Assembly: GCF_000377565.1 (NCBI RefSeq)
Contig: NZ_KB898353.1
Location: 558,001 to 622,000 of the forward strand
Source of the DNA: Rhizobium sp. 2MFCol3.1
GTDB lineage: Bacteria > Pseudomonadota > Alphaproteobacteria > Rhizobiales > Rhizobiaceae
Reading direction: 5' to 3'
DNA length: 64,000 bases
Below are positions 42,735 to 52,429 of this stretch, piece by piece; position 1 is the first letter of the stretch, and the number at the start of each line of letters is the position of its first letter. The notes below the pieces were generated by a model. That model ran no database searches, was not told the DNA's origin, and saw only the letters and a list, made by a program, of their open reading frames with translations. The position numbers and the translations under genes are program-made.

Positions 42735-43775
42735 TTACTTCTGCAGCTCGGTCCAGATCTTGGTGTAAAGCGCCTGAACATCAGGCGGGCAGGTCTGGGA
42801 TGGCACGCCGACCGACGCGAACTCGGCCGGAATGTTGATCTCCGGTGCATTCTTCATGTCCTCGGGCATGAATTTGTCGGAGCCGGCGATGCCGTTTGCA
42901 TAGCGGTGGAAGCCGGAATTCATGCCGGCGTTTTCAGGATCCATCATGAAGTTCTGGAACAGCTTGGCGTTCTCGACGTTCTTGGCGTCCTTGAGGACGG
43001 AGAGATTATCGCTCCAGTTGACGTAGCCTTCCTTGGGATAGCCGAACTTGATCGCGGGGTTCTTGAGGCGCTGGCGGAAGGCCGAGCCATTCCAGTCGCT
43101 CGATGCCGCGAAGTCGCCCGAGCCCATCTTCTCGATGGTGCCGTATTCCATCGCCACCCAGTCTGGCTTGGCCTTCAGGAGCGTATCGCGCACTTTCTTG
43201 AGCACGGCGAGATCGCCGGTGCACTTCTTGCCGCCATTATAGAGCACGGCCGCGTCGATAACGTCGGTCATTTCGGGGACGACGTTGACCTTGCCCTTCA
43301 GCTCCGCCGGCGTGTCGAAGATGATGCCCCAGGTGTTGATGTCACCCTTGTAGACGTCGGTGTTCACGACCGTGCCGACGATACCCATCGCCCACGGAAC
43401 GGTGTATTTGCGACCGGGGTCGAAGTCGGGGTTGGCCCATTCCTTGGCCACGTTCTTGAAGTTTTCCATCTTGTCCGGATCGGTCTGAAGCAGCAGACCC
43501 TCGGAAATCCAGATCGGAATGTAGTTCTGCGAGGGGACGACCATGTCGAAGCCGGAGCCGCCCTGGCGAACCTTGGCAAGCGCCGTGTCGTTGGAATCAT
43601 AGTCGGTGATCGTCACCTTGACCTTGTACTTGTCCTCGAACTTCTTGATCATCTCGGGGCTGGTGTAGTTGCCCCAGTTGTAGATGTTGAGCTCACCCTC
43701 GGCGTGGGCAAGGCCCGCGGTGCCAAGAAGTGCCGCCATAAGGGCGATTGTCGAAGTCATCCGTTTCATGCGCAT
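42735..43775 (-). CDS. potF: Putrescine/spermidine-type ABC binding protein
   Basis: This 346-residue periplasmic binding protein has a signal peptide (1-24, ending AHAEG) and the PotD/PotF pattern ELNIYNWGNYTSPEMIKKFE at the mature N-terminus, then DMVVPSQNYIP and WNGSAF. It captures a polyamine or a derivative. It is the last transporter gene of the leftward ATPase-permease-permease-binding protein operon and is followed by an attenuator hairpin, consistent with a need for more binding protein. The ATG at 43775 follows GAGAGGGA. The ligand could be an acetylated polyamine given the neighbouring deacetylase. Confidence 0.9.
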   Translation of the reverse strand: MRMKRMTSTIALMAALLGTAGLAHAEGELNIYNWGNYTSPEMIKKFEDKYKVKVTITDYDSNDTALAKVRQGGSGFDMVVPSQNYIPIWISEGLLLQTDPDKMENFKNVAKEWANPDFDPGRKYTVPWAMGIVGTVVNTDVYKGDINTWGIIFDTPAELKGKVNVVPEMTDVIDAAVLYNGGKKCTGDLAVLKKVRDTLLKAKPDWVAMEYGTIEKMGSGDFAASSDWNGSAFRQRLKNPAIKFGYPKEGYVNWSDNLSVLKDAKNVENAKLFQNFMMDPENAGMNSGFHRYANGIAGSDKFMPEDMKNAPEINIPAEFASVGVPSQTCPPDVQALYTKIWTELQK

Positions 43776-43791
43776 GTTCCCTCTCTTGTTT

Positions 43792-44592
43792 TCAGGCACG
43801 TTTTCGATTGACGACAAAGAAGATGGAGACCACGAGGATCGACAGGCCGAGAAACAGCGTCGAGATCGCGTTCATTTCGGGCGTGATGGAGCGGCGGATC
43901 TGGCCGAGCATGTAGGTCGGAAGCGTGTCCTGGCCGGCGGATTTGACGAACTCGGTGATGACGACATCGTCGAGCGAAATGACGAAGGCCAGCATGAAGC
44001 CGGCGAGAATGCCCGGCCATAGCAGCGGCAGCGTGACATGGCGGAATGCCTTCCACGGCGTGGCGTAGAGGTCGGCCGCCGCCTTCTCCAGCGTCAGATC
44101 CATGTTTTCGAGCCGCGCGCGGATCGGCAGATAGGCAAAGGGGATGCAGAAGGCCGTATGGGCGGCGATCAGATAGCCGATGCCGGCGTAACCGGTCCAG
44201 ATCTTGATGCGGGCGAAGAAGATCAGAAGCGCGACGGCGGTGACGATCTCCGGGATCATAAGCGGCTGGTTGATGAAGGCATACTTCATCGTCAGGCCGC
44301 GATAGGGCGCGGTCCGCGTGGTCGCCAGCGCCGCCATCGTCGCCGCGATCGTCGAGACGACGGCGGCAATCGCAGCGATCTGCAGCGAACGCAGCGAGGC
44401 GTCGATCACCTGCTTGTTCTCGAAGGCCTTCTGGAACCAGCGCAGCGATATGCCGTCGAACGAAGCGAGCGACTCACCGGCGTTGAACGAATAGAAAACC
44501 AGCACGCCGATCGGCAGATAGAGCGCCGCGAAGCAGATCATCGCTATTGTGGTGAAGCCGCGCTGGCGCCGGATGGAGAAGGATCTAGCCAT
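43792..44592 (-). CDS. potI: Polyamine ABC transporter permease, PotI-like
   Basis: This 266-residue inner-membrane permease has six TM helices and the EAA loop EKAAADLYATPWKAFRHVTL that docks with the ATPase. It overlaps the 3' end of the other permease gene by 8 bp. Permease order and similarity match the potFGHI system, as the second permease. Seventeen bases separate it from the binding-protein gene. Confidence 0.92.
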   Translation of the reverse strand: MARSFSIRRQRGFTTIAMICFAALYLPIGVLVFYSFNAGESLASFDGISLRWFQKAFENKQVIDASLRSLQIAAIAAVVSTIAATMAALATTRTAPYRGLTMKYAFINQPLMIPEIVTAVALLIFFARIKIWTGYAGIGYLIAAHTAFCIPFAYLPIRARLENMDLTLEKAAADLYATPWKAFRHVTLPLLWPGILAGFMLAFVISLDDVVITEFVKSAGQDTLPTYMLGQIRRSITPEMNAISTLFLGLSILVVSIFFVVNRKRA

Positions 44593-45505
44593 GCCGGTTC
44601 TCCTGCCCGCCGGCGTTGCGCACGTAGAAGAGCAGGGCGATCATCACGACCATCATCAGCGTGATCGACAATGCCGAGCCGAGCGGCCAGTTGCGCCCCT
44701 GGCCGAACTGCAGTTCGATAAGGTTGCCGAGCATCAGGTTCTTGCCGCCGCCGAGGATGCTGGGGGTGACGTAGGCGCCGAGCGCCGGGATGAAGACGAG
44801 GATGGAGCCAGCGATGATGCCCGGCTTGACCAGCGGAATGATGATGCGGCGCAGGACCTTGGAAGGCGTGGCGTAAAGATCGTATCCCGCCTCGACCAAA
44901 CGGAAATCGATCTTCTCCATGCTGGCATAGAGCGGCAGGACCATCAGCGGCAGGTAGACATAGACCATGCCAGTGAGGATCGCGCCGTCGGTGAAAAGCA
45001 TCTGGATCGGCTTCGAAATCAGCCCGAAGCGCATGAGCAAGCCGTTGATCAGCCCCTCATTGCGAATGATCTCCAGGATCGCGAAGGTGCGGATCAGAAG
45101 GTTGGTCCAGAAAGGGATGGTGATCAAAAGCAGCCAGAGCTCGCGGGTCGTCTCGCGGCGGGTGGCGATGAAATAGGCGGTCGGGAAGCCGATGGCGAGC
45201 GTCAGCAGCGTGGTGGCAAGCGAAAGGACGACCGAGCGGATGAAGATCGAGACATGAGCGTCGGCCATGGATAGCGAGCCGTCGAAAATGTCCTGCTGCA
45301 GCGCGACGTTGATCCAACCCTCGATGGATGGCACCCAGACGACATCGCCGTAAGGCCCCGGCGTCAGGAAGGAATAGGCGACGACGATCAGAAGCGGACC
45401 GCTCGCGGCCGCAAGAATGATCAGCAGGGCGGGCAGCGAAAGAAGCCAGCGCGTCCGGATGTCCCGGCTCTTTTCCGCTTCGATCACGTCCGCCACATGG
45501 GTCAT
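44585..45505 (-). CDS. potH: Polyamine ABC transporter permease, PotH-like
   Basis: This 306-residue inner-membrane permease has about six TM helices and the EAA loop VEAGYDLYATPSKVLRRII. It pairs with the PotI-like permease. The ATG follows GGAGCTGAC, one base after the ATPase stop, so translation is coupled. Confidence 0.92.
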   Translation of the reverse strand: MTHVADVIEAEKSRDIRTRWLLSLPALLIILAAASGPLLIVVAYSFLTPGPYGDVVWVPSIEGWINVALQQDIFDGSLSMADAHVSIFIRSVVLSLATTLLTLAIGFPTAYFIATRRETTRELWLLLITIPFWTNLLIRTFAILEIIRNEGLINGLLMRFGLISKPIQMLFTDGAILTGMVYVYLPLMVLPLYASMEKIDFRLVEAGYDLYATPSKVLRRIIIPLVKPGIIAGSILVFIPALGAYVTPSILGGGKNLMLGNLIELQFGQGRNWPLGSALSITLMMVVMIALLFYVRNAGGQENRHG

Positions 45506-45506
45506 G

Positions 45507-46607
45507 TCAGCTCCTCAGCACCCTGGCGGCATTGGGCTCGATCGCGACGCCAACCCTGTCACCCTCGGCGTACCGCGCCGCCTGCAGCGGCTTGTTCTGC
45601 TCGCGCAGCGTGAACAGCGTTTCGTTGTCGGCAAGGCGAACGTGATAATGCGTATCCGTGCCGAAATAGACGATCGTCTCCAACGTGCCCGTCATCTGGC
45701 AGCGTTCATGATCCGCCGGCCCGCAAAGGGCGGCGTGTTCCGGCCGCAGCACCAGGGTCACCTCTCCGTCATCGGAAAAGTTGCTGGGCATCGTCGCCGA
45801 AATGCGACCGGCAGCGGCAGTTTCCACTTCCGCGATCCCTGAATTCACCGCGTGAATGCGCCCCTTCAGAAAATTCGTCTCGCCGATGAAATCCGCCACG
45901 AAGCGGTCGGTCGGCGCATCGTAGATTTCTCTGGGGTTGCCGACCTGCAGGATCTTTCCCGCCGACATCACGGCGATGCGGTCCGACATGGTCAGTGCTT
46001 CTTCCTGGTCGTGGGTGACGAAGATGAAGGTGATCCCGGTTTCGGCTTGCAGGCGCTTCAGCTCAATCTGCATGTCCTTGCGCAGCTTGTAGTCCAGCGC
46101 CGACAAGGGTTCGTCGAGCAGAAGCACCTTCGGCTGCGGCGCCAGCGCGCGGGCAAGCGCTACGCGCTGCTGCTGGCCGCCGGAAATTTGGCTGGTACGG
46201 CGGTTGGCGAGCGCTTCCATGCGCACCAGTTTCAGCATCGCCGCGACCCGGTCGCGGATCTCCTGCTTCGGTCGGCCAAGCATGGTCAGGCCGAAGCCGA
46301 TGTTTTCGGCGACCGTCATGTGCGGGAACAGCGCGTAGCTCTGGAAGACCGTGTTGATCGGCCGCTTGAATGGTGGCATGGCGGCGATGTTATCGCCGTT
46401 CAGCATGATCTCGCCTGATGTCGGGTATTCGAAGCCGGCGATCAGGCGCAGGAGCGTTGTCTTGCCGCAGCCAGACGGCCCCAAAAGGGTGAAAAACTCG
46501 TTCTGCCGGATGGAAACCGATGCGTCGTCTACCGCGGAAAATGCGTACTCACCAAAGCCGAACACCTTGGAAACACTGCGAATCTCAATCGCGTTCAATC
46601 CCGCCAT
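45507..46607 (-). CDS. potG: Polyamine ABC transporter ATPase, PotG/PotA-like
   Basis: This 366-residue ATPase has Walker [10 protein letters not shown] (about 40-48), signature [15 protein letters not shown], Walker [13 protein letters not shown], the switch His in [10 protein letters not shown], and a C-terminal TOBE domain (about 280-366). It energises import with the PotH/PotI-like permeases. It is the first gene of the operon. The ribosome binding site is weak (GTGGG). Confidence 0.93.
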   Translation of the reverse strand: MAGLNAIEIRSVSKVFGFGEYAFSAVDDASVSIRQNEFFTLLGPSGCGKTTLLRLIAGFEYPTSGEIMLNGDNIAAMPPFKRPINTVFQSYALFPHMTVAENIGFGLTMLGRPKQEIRDRVAAMLKLVRMEALANRRTSQISGGQQQRVALARALAPQPKVLLLDEPLSALDYKLRKDMQIELKRLQAETGITFIFVTHDQEEALTMSDRIAVMSAGKILQVGNPREIYDAPTDRFVADFIGETNFLKGRIHAVNSGIAEVETAAAGRISATMPSNFSDDGEVTLVLRPEHAALCGPADHERCQMTGTLETIVYFGTDTHYHVRLADNETLFTLREQNKPLQAARYAEGDRVGVAIEPNAARVLRS

Positions 46608-46724
46608 ATGCGGCCCACTCGTGGTTGCTGATGCTGCTGTTCCCGCCTTTTCGGCTTTTGGCTAGGTGACCACACGCGTTCTGCGTTGACAACCAGATTT
46701 TACGCTTCCGGTAGAAAATATTTA

Positions 46725-48410
46725 TCAATCGGAAAAACTAATATACCCGCCGCAGATCGTCGTCACAGGCTTGACGGTGTCGAGATCATCGGGGTCGATC
46801 GCCTCGATATCGCTGTCGAGAATGACGAGGTCGGCGAGGTAACCTTGCCTGATCATGCCCTTGCGATCCTCCTTGAACTCGGCGTAAGCGCCCTCGACGC
46901 AATAGGCGGCGAGCGCTTCCGACAACGAGAAGGATTGATCCGGATCGCTGTCGCTCCAGCGCCTGCGCGTCACCGCCGCCTTGAGGCCCACGAGTGGATC
47001 GATCGGCGAAACCGGCCAATCGGATGCGAAGCAGATATGGGCCCCGGCGTCCTTCAGCGTGCGCCAGGCGTAGCTGACCGGCCAGCGGTCCTTGCCGATA
47101 CGCGAGATCGTCGGCTCCAGCGGCAGGCCCGCGCAACCCGGCGGATGGGGAGGCTGCATGGAGGCGATGACGCCGAGCTCTGCAAAACGATTGATGTCGT
47201 CTGGATGCACGACCTCGATATGTTCGATGCGATGGCGGCTGTCGCGCGCACCGTTTTCCTCGCGCGCCGCCGCATAACCATCCAGCACTGCCCGCACGGC
47301 GCCATCGCCGATGGCGTGGACGGCGATCTGCAGGCCGCGCCGATCGGCCTCGACGGCGACCGCGCGAAACGCCTCCGGCGTGAAGAGACCCTCGCCACGA
47401 TCGCCGGGCTTGTCGGCGTATGGCTCGACCATCACGGCGGTGCCGCTTTCGATCACGCCGTCGTAGAAGAGCTTGACGAGGCCGGAAGAGAGCCAGTCGC
47501 TCTTGTAGCTGGCCGCCATGTCTGAGGCTTTCTTGAGCATGTCGAGCGACATGAAATTCTTGAAATGAAAGGGGATCTGCACGCGGCAGGGCAGGTGGCC
47601 ATCCTCCTTCTCGATCGCGGCGAGCAGCTGCAGCTGATAGAGGTTGCCGTCCATGTTCTGGACGGTGGTGATACCGTGGCGGGCACAGTAGGCAAGGCCC
47701 GTTCGCATCACGGCAATGTCCTGCGCCCACTGCGCGGCATCCGGATAGGGCTCGGGCTCGCCGCCGGTCGACAGCCCTAGCCGGTAGCGGTCGAAACCGC
47801 CGGCGGCCTGAAGCGGGCTGAAGGCTTCCATTTCCCGGAGTTCGCCGGTTGCCAGCCCGTCGGCGCCCAGCACAACCTCGTTGCCGGGCCTGAGGTCGGC
47901 GCCGTGGAGAATGCCGACCAGCTCAAGCGCAACAGTGTTTGCCCAGGCCGTATGATGGTCTGGCGCGAAGAGGACGAGCGGTTGGTTGGGCAGGATGGCA
48001 TCCAGATGCTTGCGGGTCAGCGGCTCTGTCTCGCCGAGAATATTGTAGTCGACGCCCTGGGCGAAAAGCACCTTCTGCGTTTGGCGTCCCTGCGCATAGT
48101 CACCGATGGCCTCGGTCAGCGCAGCCAAGCCTGTTACGCCCTTCAGCTGCAGATGATCCAGCTCGGCGGCGCCGGAAAACAGGTGCATGTGATTTTCGGA
48201 GAAACCCGGCAGAACCGTTCTGTCGTGCGCGTCGATCAACCGCGTTGCGGGGCCGCGATGGGCCTTTATCTCCTCGTTCGTACCGACGGCGATGATCCTT
48301 CCATCGCCGAGCGCCACTGCCTGTGCGCGAGAGTGATTGGGATCGAGGGTAAGGATGCGGGCGTTGATTACGATGATGTCGGCCGTCGATGTCATGGGGT
48401 GCTCGCTCAT
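46725..48410 (-). CDS. YtcJ-like metal-dependent amidohydrolase
   Basis: This 561-residue cytoplasmic protein belongs to the amidohydrolase superfamily (amidohydrolase 3/YtcJ). Visible features are the early PGFSENHMHLF metal-binding HxH-like motif (about residue 75), AVHAIGDGAVRAVLDGY, HRIEHIEVV and FASDWPVSPIDP (late Asp). Substrates of this group are mostly unknown amides or N-acyl compounds. It is 117 bp upstream of the pot-like operon on the same strand and divergent from a LysR gene, its probable regulator. The start is ATG 48410 or ATG 48395. Confidence 0.88.
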   Translation of the reverse strand: MSEHPMTSTADIIVINARILTLDPNHSRAQAVALGDGRIIAVGTNEEIKAHRGPATRLIDAHDRTVLPGFSENHMHLFSGAAELDHLQLKGVTGLAALTEAIGDYAQGRQTQKVLFAQGVDYNILGETEPLTRKHLDAILPNQPLVLFAPDHHTAWANTVALELVGILHGADLRPGNEVVLGADGLATGELREMEAFSPLQAAGGFDRYRLGLSTGGEPEPYPDAAQWAQDIAVMRTGLAYCARHGITTVQNMDGNLYQLQLLAAIEKEDGHLPCRVQIPFHFKNFMSLDMLKKASDMAASYKSDWLSSGLVKLFYDGVIESGTAVMVEPYADKPGDRGEGLFTPEAFRAVAVEADRRGLQIAVHAIGDGAVRAVLDGYAAAREENGARDSRHRIEHIEVVHPDDINRFAELGVIASMQPPHPPGCAGLPLEPTISRIGKDRWPVSYAWRTLKDAGAHICFASDWPVSPIDPLVGLKAAVTRRRWSDSDPDQSFSLSEALAAYCVEGAYAEFKEDRKGMIRQGYLADLVILDSDIEAIDPDDLDTVKPVTTICGGYISFSD

Positions 48411-48557
48411 GAAGGAATGGATGCGAGCTAAACCGATGACGATGATGAATTCAACCGGCTTTCGGCCAGTCTGACTGCGCATCGATGGAAATTAGCACTG
48501 GTGACATCCATGCTTGGGGTGCTAAGTTCGGGATCAAATTATGCGATGGATTCATGT

Positions 48558-49448
48558 ATGAAGCGCGACGAACTCGGAGACCTTGCCGCCTTCTTGATGG
48601 TGGCTGAAGAGCGCAGTTTTACGCGCGCGGCGGCGCAGCTTGGCACATCGCAATCCTCGCTCAGCCACACGGTTCGCCGTCTCGAGGAGCGGATGGGCGT
48701 GCGCCTGCTGACGAGGACGACGCGCAACGTGTCGCCGACGGAAGCGGGCGAGCAGCTCGTCGAGACGTTGCGGCCCGCGTTCAACGATATTCGCGGCCGG
48801 ATCGACGCTTTGAGCGCGATGCGGCAAAAGCCCGCCGGCACGATCCGTATCACGTCGAGCCGGCACGCAGCCGAGACCATTCTGATGCCGGCCGCCAAGC
48901 GGCTGATGGGCGAGTATCCCGATATCAGCATCGAGATTTCGATCGAGCAGCGGCTGATCGATCTGGTGGCCGAACGCTACGATGCCGGTGTTCGGCTGGG
49001 GGAGCGGGTCGAGAAAGACATGATCGCGGTCAAGATAGGGCCGGAGCTGCGGATGGTGGTCGCCGGATCGCCTGAGTATTTCGAGCGGCATCCAAAGCCG
49101 GTGACGCCGCATGACTTGACGCACCACACCTGCATCAACCTGCGGCTCCCCACGCTCGGCGGCCTTTACGCCTGGGAGTTCGAAAAGGACGGCCGGCCGC
49201 TCAACGTGCGCGTCGAGGGGCAATTCATTTGCAACGATGTGCCGATGATCATCGACGCTGCACTCAGCGGCCTGGGCCTGACGTGCCTGCCGGACGATCA
49301 CCTGGATCCGCTGGTCAACGAAGGAAAACTGATCAAGGTTCTCGACGACTGGTCGCCGCCGTTTCCCGGCTATCACCTTTATTATCCTAGCCGACGTCTC
49401 GCCTCGCCGGCCTTCGCGCTTCTGGTCGATGCGCTGCGCTATCGGTGA
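48558..49448 (+). CDS. LysR-family transcriptional regulator
   Basis: This 296-residue regulator has an N-terminal helix-turn-helix (about 5-63; RSFTRAAAQLGTSQSSLSHT) and a periplasmic-binding-protein-like effector domain (about 92-295). It is divergent from the YtcJ-like amidohydrolase, with 147 bp between start codons, the usual arrangement for a LysR regulator and its target. The start is ATG 48558, with GGA upstream; ATG 48546 is an alternative. It resembles the subgroup that controls small oxidoreductases. Confidence 0.92.
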   Translation: MKRDELGDLAAFLMVAEERSFTRAAAQLGTSQSSLSHTVRRLEERMGVRLLTRTTRNVSPTEAGEQLVETLRPAFNDIRGRIDALSAMRQKPAGTIRITSSRHAAETILMPAAKRLMGEYPDISIEISIEQRLIDLVAERYDAGVRLGERVEKDMIAVKIGPELRMVVAGSPEYFERHPKPVTPHDLTHHTCINLRLPTLGGLYAWEFEKDGRPLNVRVEGQFICNDVPMIIDAALSGLGLTCLPDDHLDPLVNEGKLIKVLDDWSPPFPGYHLYYPSRRLASPAFALLVDALRYR

Positions 49449-49575
49449 CGCGCGCTACTCAGCCGCTTATGAACCATTCGCATAACGACATGCGGCAGAG
49501 TGCCTCTAGTCGATGGCTCTCGGGTGGCCTATTTCGCTCCATCATGAATCCAATCAAATCTCAGGAGTGATATCC

Positions 49576-49977
49576 ATGGAAATCAGAAAGAGTGGAGCAC
49601 AGGCCTCCGCCAAAGGACCTGAAGACTACTTCACCGGCACGGTACGCATCGACGCGCCCTTCGGTGGCAGCGGTGATCTTAGCGGAGCGACCGTGACGTT
49701 CGAGCCGGGCGCGCGCACCGCGTGGCACACGCATCCGCTCGGCCAGACCCTGGTCGTGCTTTCCGGTCTGGGCCTGGTTCAGCGCGAAGGCGGCAAGGTC
49801 GAGGAAATTCGCCCCGGCGACATCGTCTGGTTCGAGCCCGGTGAGAAGCACTGGCATGGCGCATCGCCCAGCTGCGCGATGAGCCATCTGGCGATCGCTG
49901 AAAAGAAGGACGGCTCCGCCGTCACCTGGATGGAGAAGGTGGCCGACGAAGATTACCAGGGCCGAAGCGCATCATGA
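49576..49977 (+). CDS. Small cupin, similar to Mn-dependent (R)-hydroxynitrile lyases
   Basis: This 133-residue single-domain cupin has metal ligands His51, His53 and Gln57 ([10 protein letters not shown]) and His92 (GEKHWHG). The spacing and much of the surrounding sequence resemble my memory of the bacterial Mn-dependent cupin hydroxynitrile lyases (Granulicella GtHNL type, MEI..GSQASGKGP start). The native role of such cupins is unclear and cyanogenic substrates are not implied. AGGAG precedes the ATG. The stop overlaps the next gene's start by 4 bp, so it is coupled to a RibD-like reductase. It lies 127 bp downstream of a LysR gene. Confidence 0.85.
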   Translation: MEIRKSGAQASAKGPEDYFTGTVRIDAPFGGSGDLSGATVTFEPGARTAWHTHPLGQTLVVLSGLGLVQREGGKVEEIRPGDIVWFEPGEKHWHGASPSCAMSHLAIAEKKDGSAVTWMEKVADEDYQGRSAS

Positions 49978-50675
49978 AGCCACACATCATCTGCCACATG
50001 ATGACCTCGCTCGACGGCGGCCTGCATCCCAGCCGCTGGACCGCCAGCCCGGATGGCAATCGCGCTGGATGGTCGGCCACATACGAGGATATACACAAGC
50101 GCTTTGGCGCAGATGGGTGGCTGGTAGGTCGCGTCACCATGGCCGAAATGTCAAAGGCTGGCCCGCATGCGCCAGAGGGACCGTTTGACGTCAATCGCTC
50201 GCTGCATGTCGCCGACCCGGACGCCAGGAGCTTTGCCATCGCGGTCGATCAGCACGGCAAGCTGCATTTCAATGGCAGTGATTTCGATGGCGATCATGTG
50301 ATTGTCCTGCTCGGCAAGGATGTCAGCGATCAGCATCTTGCCGAACTCGTGGCCGACGGCGTGTCCTATATCGTGTCCGACGGGCAAGAGATGGATCTAT
50401 ACAGCCTGCTGGAAACACTGGGACGCGAATTCAATATCCGCCGTCTGCTTCTGGAAGGCGGAGCCGGTGTCAACGGTTCTTTCTTCGCGGCGGGCCTGGT
50501 CGATGAACTGAGCCTGCTCGTGGCGCCAGCCGTCGATGCGCGCAAGGGAAGTGACCGTTTCATCGAGTATGGGCAGGATGGCCTGGCAGGCAAATGCGAG
50601 CTTTCGCTGCTCTCCTGCGACAGCCTTAGTGACGGTCTGCTGCATCTGAAATATGCCGTAAAGGCTTCGGCCTAG
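49974..50675 (+). CDS. RibD C-terminal/DHFR-like reductase
   Basis: This 233-residue protein has the RibD_C (bifunctional deaminase-reductase C-terminal) fold. It begins [16 protein letters not shown], has [11 protein letters not shown] in the NADPH-binding region and ends with [15 protein letters not shown]. It probably reduces an unknown substrate with NADPH. It overlaps the cupin gene by 4 bp (ATGA), suggesting consecutive steps or coordinated detoxification. Confidence 0.87.
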   Translation: MKPHIICHMMTSLDGGLHPSRWTASPDGNRAGWSATYEDIHKRFGADGWLVGRVTMAEMSKAGPHAPEGPFDVNRSLHVADPDARSFAIAVDQHGKLHFNGSDFDGDHVIVLLGKDVSDQHLAELVADGVSYIVSDGQEMDLYSLLETLGREFNIRRLLLEGGAGVNGSFFAAGLVDELSLLVAPAVDARKGSDRFIEYGQDGLAGKCELSLLSCDSLSDGLLHLKYAVKASA

Positions 50676-50684
50676 TCTGCAGAG

Positions 50685-50712
50685 AGCGTTGCGCCGAGCT
50701 TGGCGCAACGCT
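50685..50712. terminator. Hairpin between convergent genes
   Basis: AGCGTTGCGCC / GGCGCAACGCT form a perfect 11-bp stem with a 6-nt loop, between the stops at 50675 (plus) and 50736 (minus). Only a short T-run (CTTTA) follows on the plus side. Confidence 0.6.
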
Positions 50713-50735
50713 TTAGCCTTTGCAGGAGCCTCGAA

Positions 50736-51350
50736 TTACTTAAGCGCTTCAGCCATGAACGCGCCCGCCCGGGCAGCGCCATCGGCTGAAATGGTATGGC
50801 CGAGCCCGGGAACGATGACCGTCTCCACGTTCATGCCAAGCGGCTCAAGAGCCGCCGCCGCACGCGTCGTCTCAGCGGCCGGAATGACCGGATCGGAGCT
50901 GCCATGCACCAAGAGCACCGGAGTCTTGACCGCAGGCGCAAGCGGAAGCGGGGAGGCGAGGCGGCCGGAGAAGCCGACAACGGCGCCGACTGGCCAGCGC
51001 CCAGACGCCACGGCGTCGAGCGCCATAATCGTGCCCTGCGAGAAACCGACCAGAACGACGCGATCGAGCCGATCGGCAAAACCGTTCTCCTTGATGATCG
51101 CCGAGATGGTGTCGTCGAAAGCCGGGCGTGCATCCTTGATGCGTCCGCTTCGGTTCTCGTCGGTCACACCGGCCACGCTGAACCACTGGTAGCCCGCGCC
51201 GAAGCTGGATGGGTTCGGGGCATTCGGCGAAGCGAAGACGGCGCCTGGAAGTGTGTCTTTCCAGACATTGGCGAGGGGCGCGAGATCGGCGCCACTCGAG
51301 CCGACGCCGTGGAGCATGATGACCAGTGCATGTGATGCGATTGTCGACAT
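50736..51350 (-). CDS. Alpha/beta-hydrolase, carboxylesterase/phospholipase family
   Basis: This 204-residue cytoplasmic esterase belongs to the family of Pseudomonas carboxylesterase and acyl-protein thioesterases. It has the oxyanion motif MLHGVGSSGADL, nucleophile Ser in VGFSQGTIM, Asp in VHGSSDPVIP and His in PGLGHTI. The substrate is unknown. It is 12 bp downstream of the GST-like gene in the same transcription unit. GAGGAAACAGCC precedes the ATG. Confidence 0.9.
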   Translation of the reverse strand: MSTIASHALVIMLHGVGSSGADLAPLANVWKDTLPGAVFASPNAPNPSSFGAGYQWFSVAGVTDENRSGRIKDARPAFDDTISAIIKENGFADRLDRVVLVGFSQGTIMALDAVASGRWPVGAVVGFSGRLASPLPLAPAVKTPVLLVHGSSDPVIPAAETTRAAAALEPLGMNVETVIVPGLGHTISADGAARAGAFMAEALK

Positions 51351-51362
51351 GGCTGTTTCCTC

Positions 51363-52319
51363 TCAGATCTCGAACGGAAGCTGTGGGCCGACGGGAACGA
51401 TCCCGGTCGGGTTCAGCGCCTTGATCGAGTAATAGCCGCGCTTGATGTGATCGATGCTGACCGTCTGGCGGATGCCCGGTATGGCAAGCATGTTGTCGAC
51501 GTAACGGCTGAGGTTGGGATAATCCGCCAGCCGGCGCAGGTTGCACTTGAAGAGCCCGTTATAGGCAGCGTCGAAACGGATGAGCGTTACGAAGAGGCGG
51601 ACATCGGCCTCCGTCAGTCGCGTGCCAAAAAGGAAAGGTCGCTGTCCTTCAAGGCGCGCTTCCAGTTCGTCGAGCATCGTGAAGACGTCAGCGAATGCTT
51701 CCTCGTAGGCGACCTGTGTCGTTGCGAAGCCGGTGCGATAGACGCCGTTGTTGAGCTGCGGATAGATGCACTCGTTAAGGGCATCGATCTCCGCGCGAAG
51801 ATCCTCCGGGTAGAGATCGACCGCTCCATCGGCAAGCGCGCCGAAGCCGGAGTTGAGCATTCGCAGGATATCTGCCGACTCGTTGTTGACGATGGTGCGG
51901 CGTTCCTTGTCCCAGAGCACAGGCACGGTGGCGCGGCCGGTGTAGTGCGGATCGGCGCTGGTGTAGATCTCGTGCATATAGGTGGCGTTGTTGAGCTCAT
52001 CGCGATTGGCGCCGGGATAATCGCCAAAACGCCAGCCCTGATCGGAAAGAGCCGGTTCGACGACCGATACCGAAATCACGTCTTCCAGCTTCTTCAGCGC
52101 GCGGCCGATCAGCGTGCGCGAGGCCCAGGGGCAGATCAGCGCGACATAGAGATGGTAGCGGCCGGCCTCGGCCTTGAAGCCGGCGCCACCGGTCGGACCG
52201 GCGCTGCCATCGGGCGTGACCCAGTTGCGGAAACCCGAAATCTGCCGGACGAAACCGCCCTTGGCGTCGGTCGCCTGTACGGGGTGCCAATCGGCGGTCC
52301 ACTTGCCATCCACGAGCAT
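51363..52319 (-). CDS. Glutathionyl-hydroquinone reductase (GST Xi class)
   Basis: This 318-residue enzyme is predicted to reduce glutathionyl-hydroquinones using glutathione. The thioredoxin-like domain carries the diagnostic Cys motif LICPWASRT (about residue 63), followed by VVEPALSDQGWRF and the helical C-terminal domain with the conserved Tyr region RFDAAYNGLFKCN. The length fits the YqjG/PcpF family. GGAG precedes the ATG. It is followed by an esterase and preceded by a LysR gene on the same strand, so the set may respond to quinones or electrophiles. Confidence 0.93.
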   Translation of the reverse strand: MLVDGKWTADWHPVQATDAKGGFVRQISGFRNWVTPDGSAGPTGGAGFKAEAGRYHLYVALICPWASRTLIGRALKKLEDVISVSVVEPALSDQGWRFGDYPGANRDELNNATYMHEIYTSADPHYTGRATVPVLWDKERRTIVNNESADILRMLNSGFGALADGAVDLYPEDLRAEIDALNECIYPQLNNGVYRTGFATTQVAYEEAFADVFTMLDELEARLEGQRPFLFGTRLTEADVRLFVTLIRFDAAYNGLFKCNLRRLADYPNLSRYVDNMLAIPGIRQTVSIDHIKRGYYSIKALNPTGIVPVGPQLPFEI

Positions 52320-52429
52320 GACTGAACTCCTGATCTGTTCTTGCGCGGTGTTGGAAATTGATATGGCGCAATTCCAGATGGATGATTATCCGGTCATGAA
52401 GAGAATATTTCCTTCCAAAATGGAAGCAA

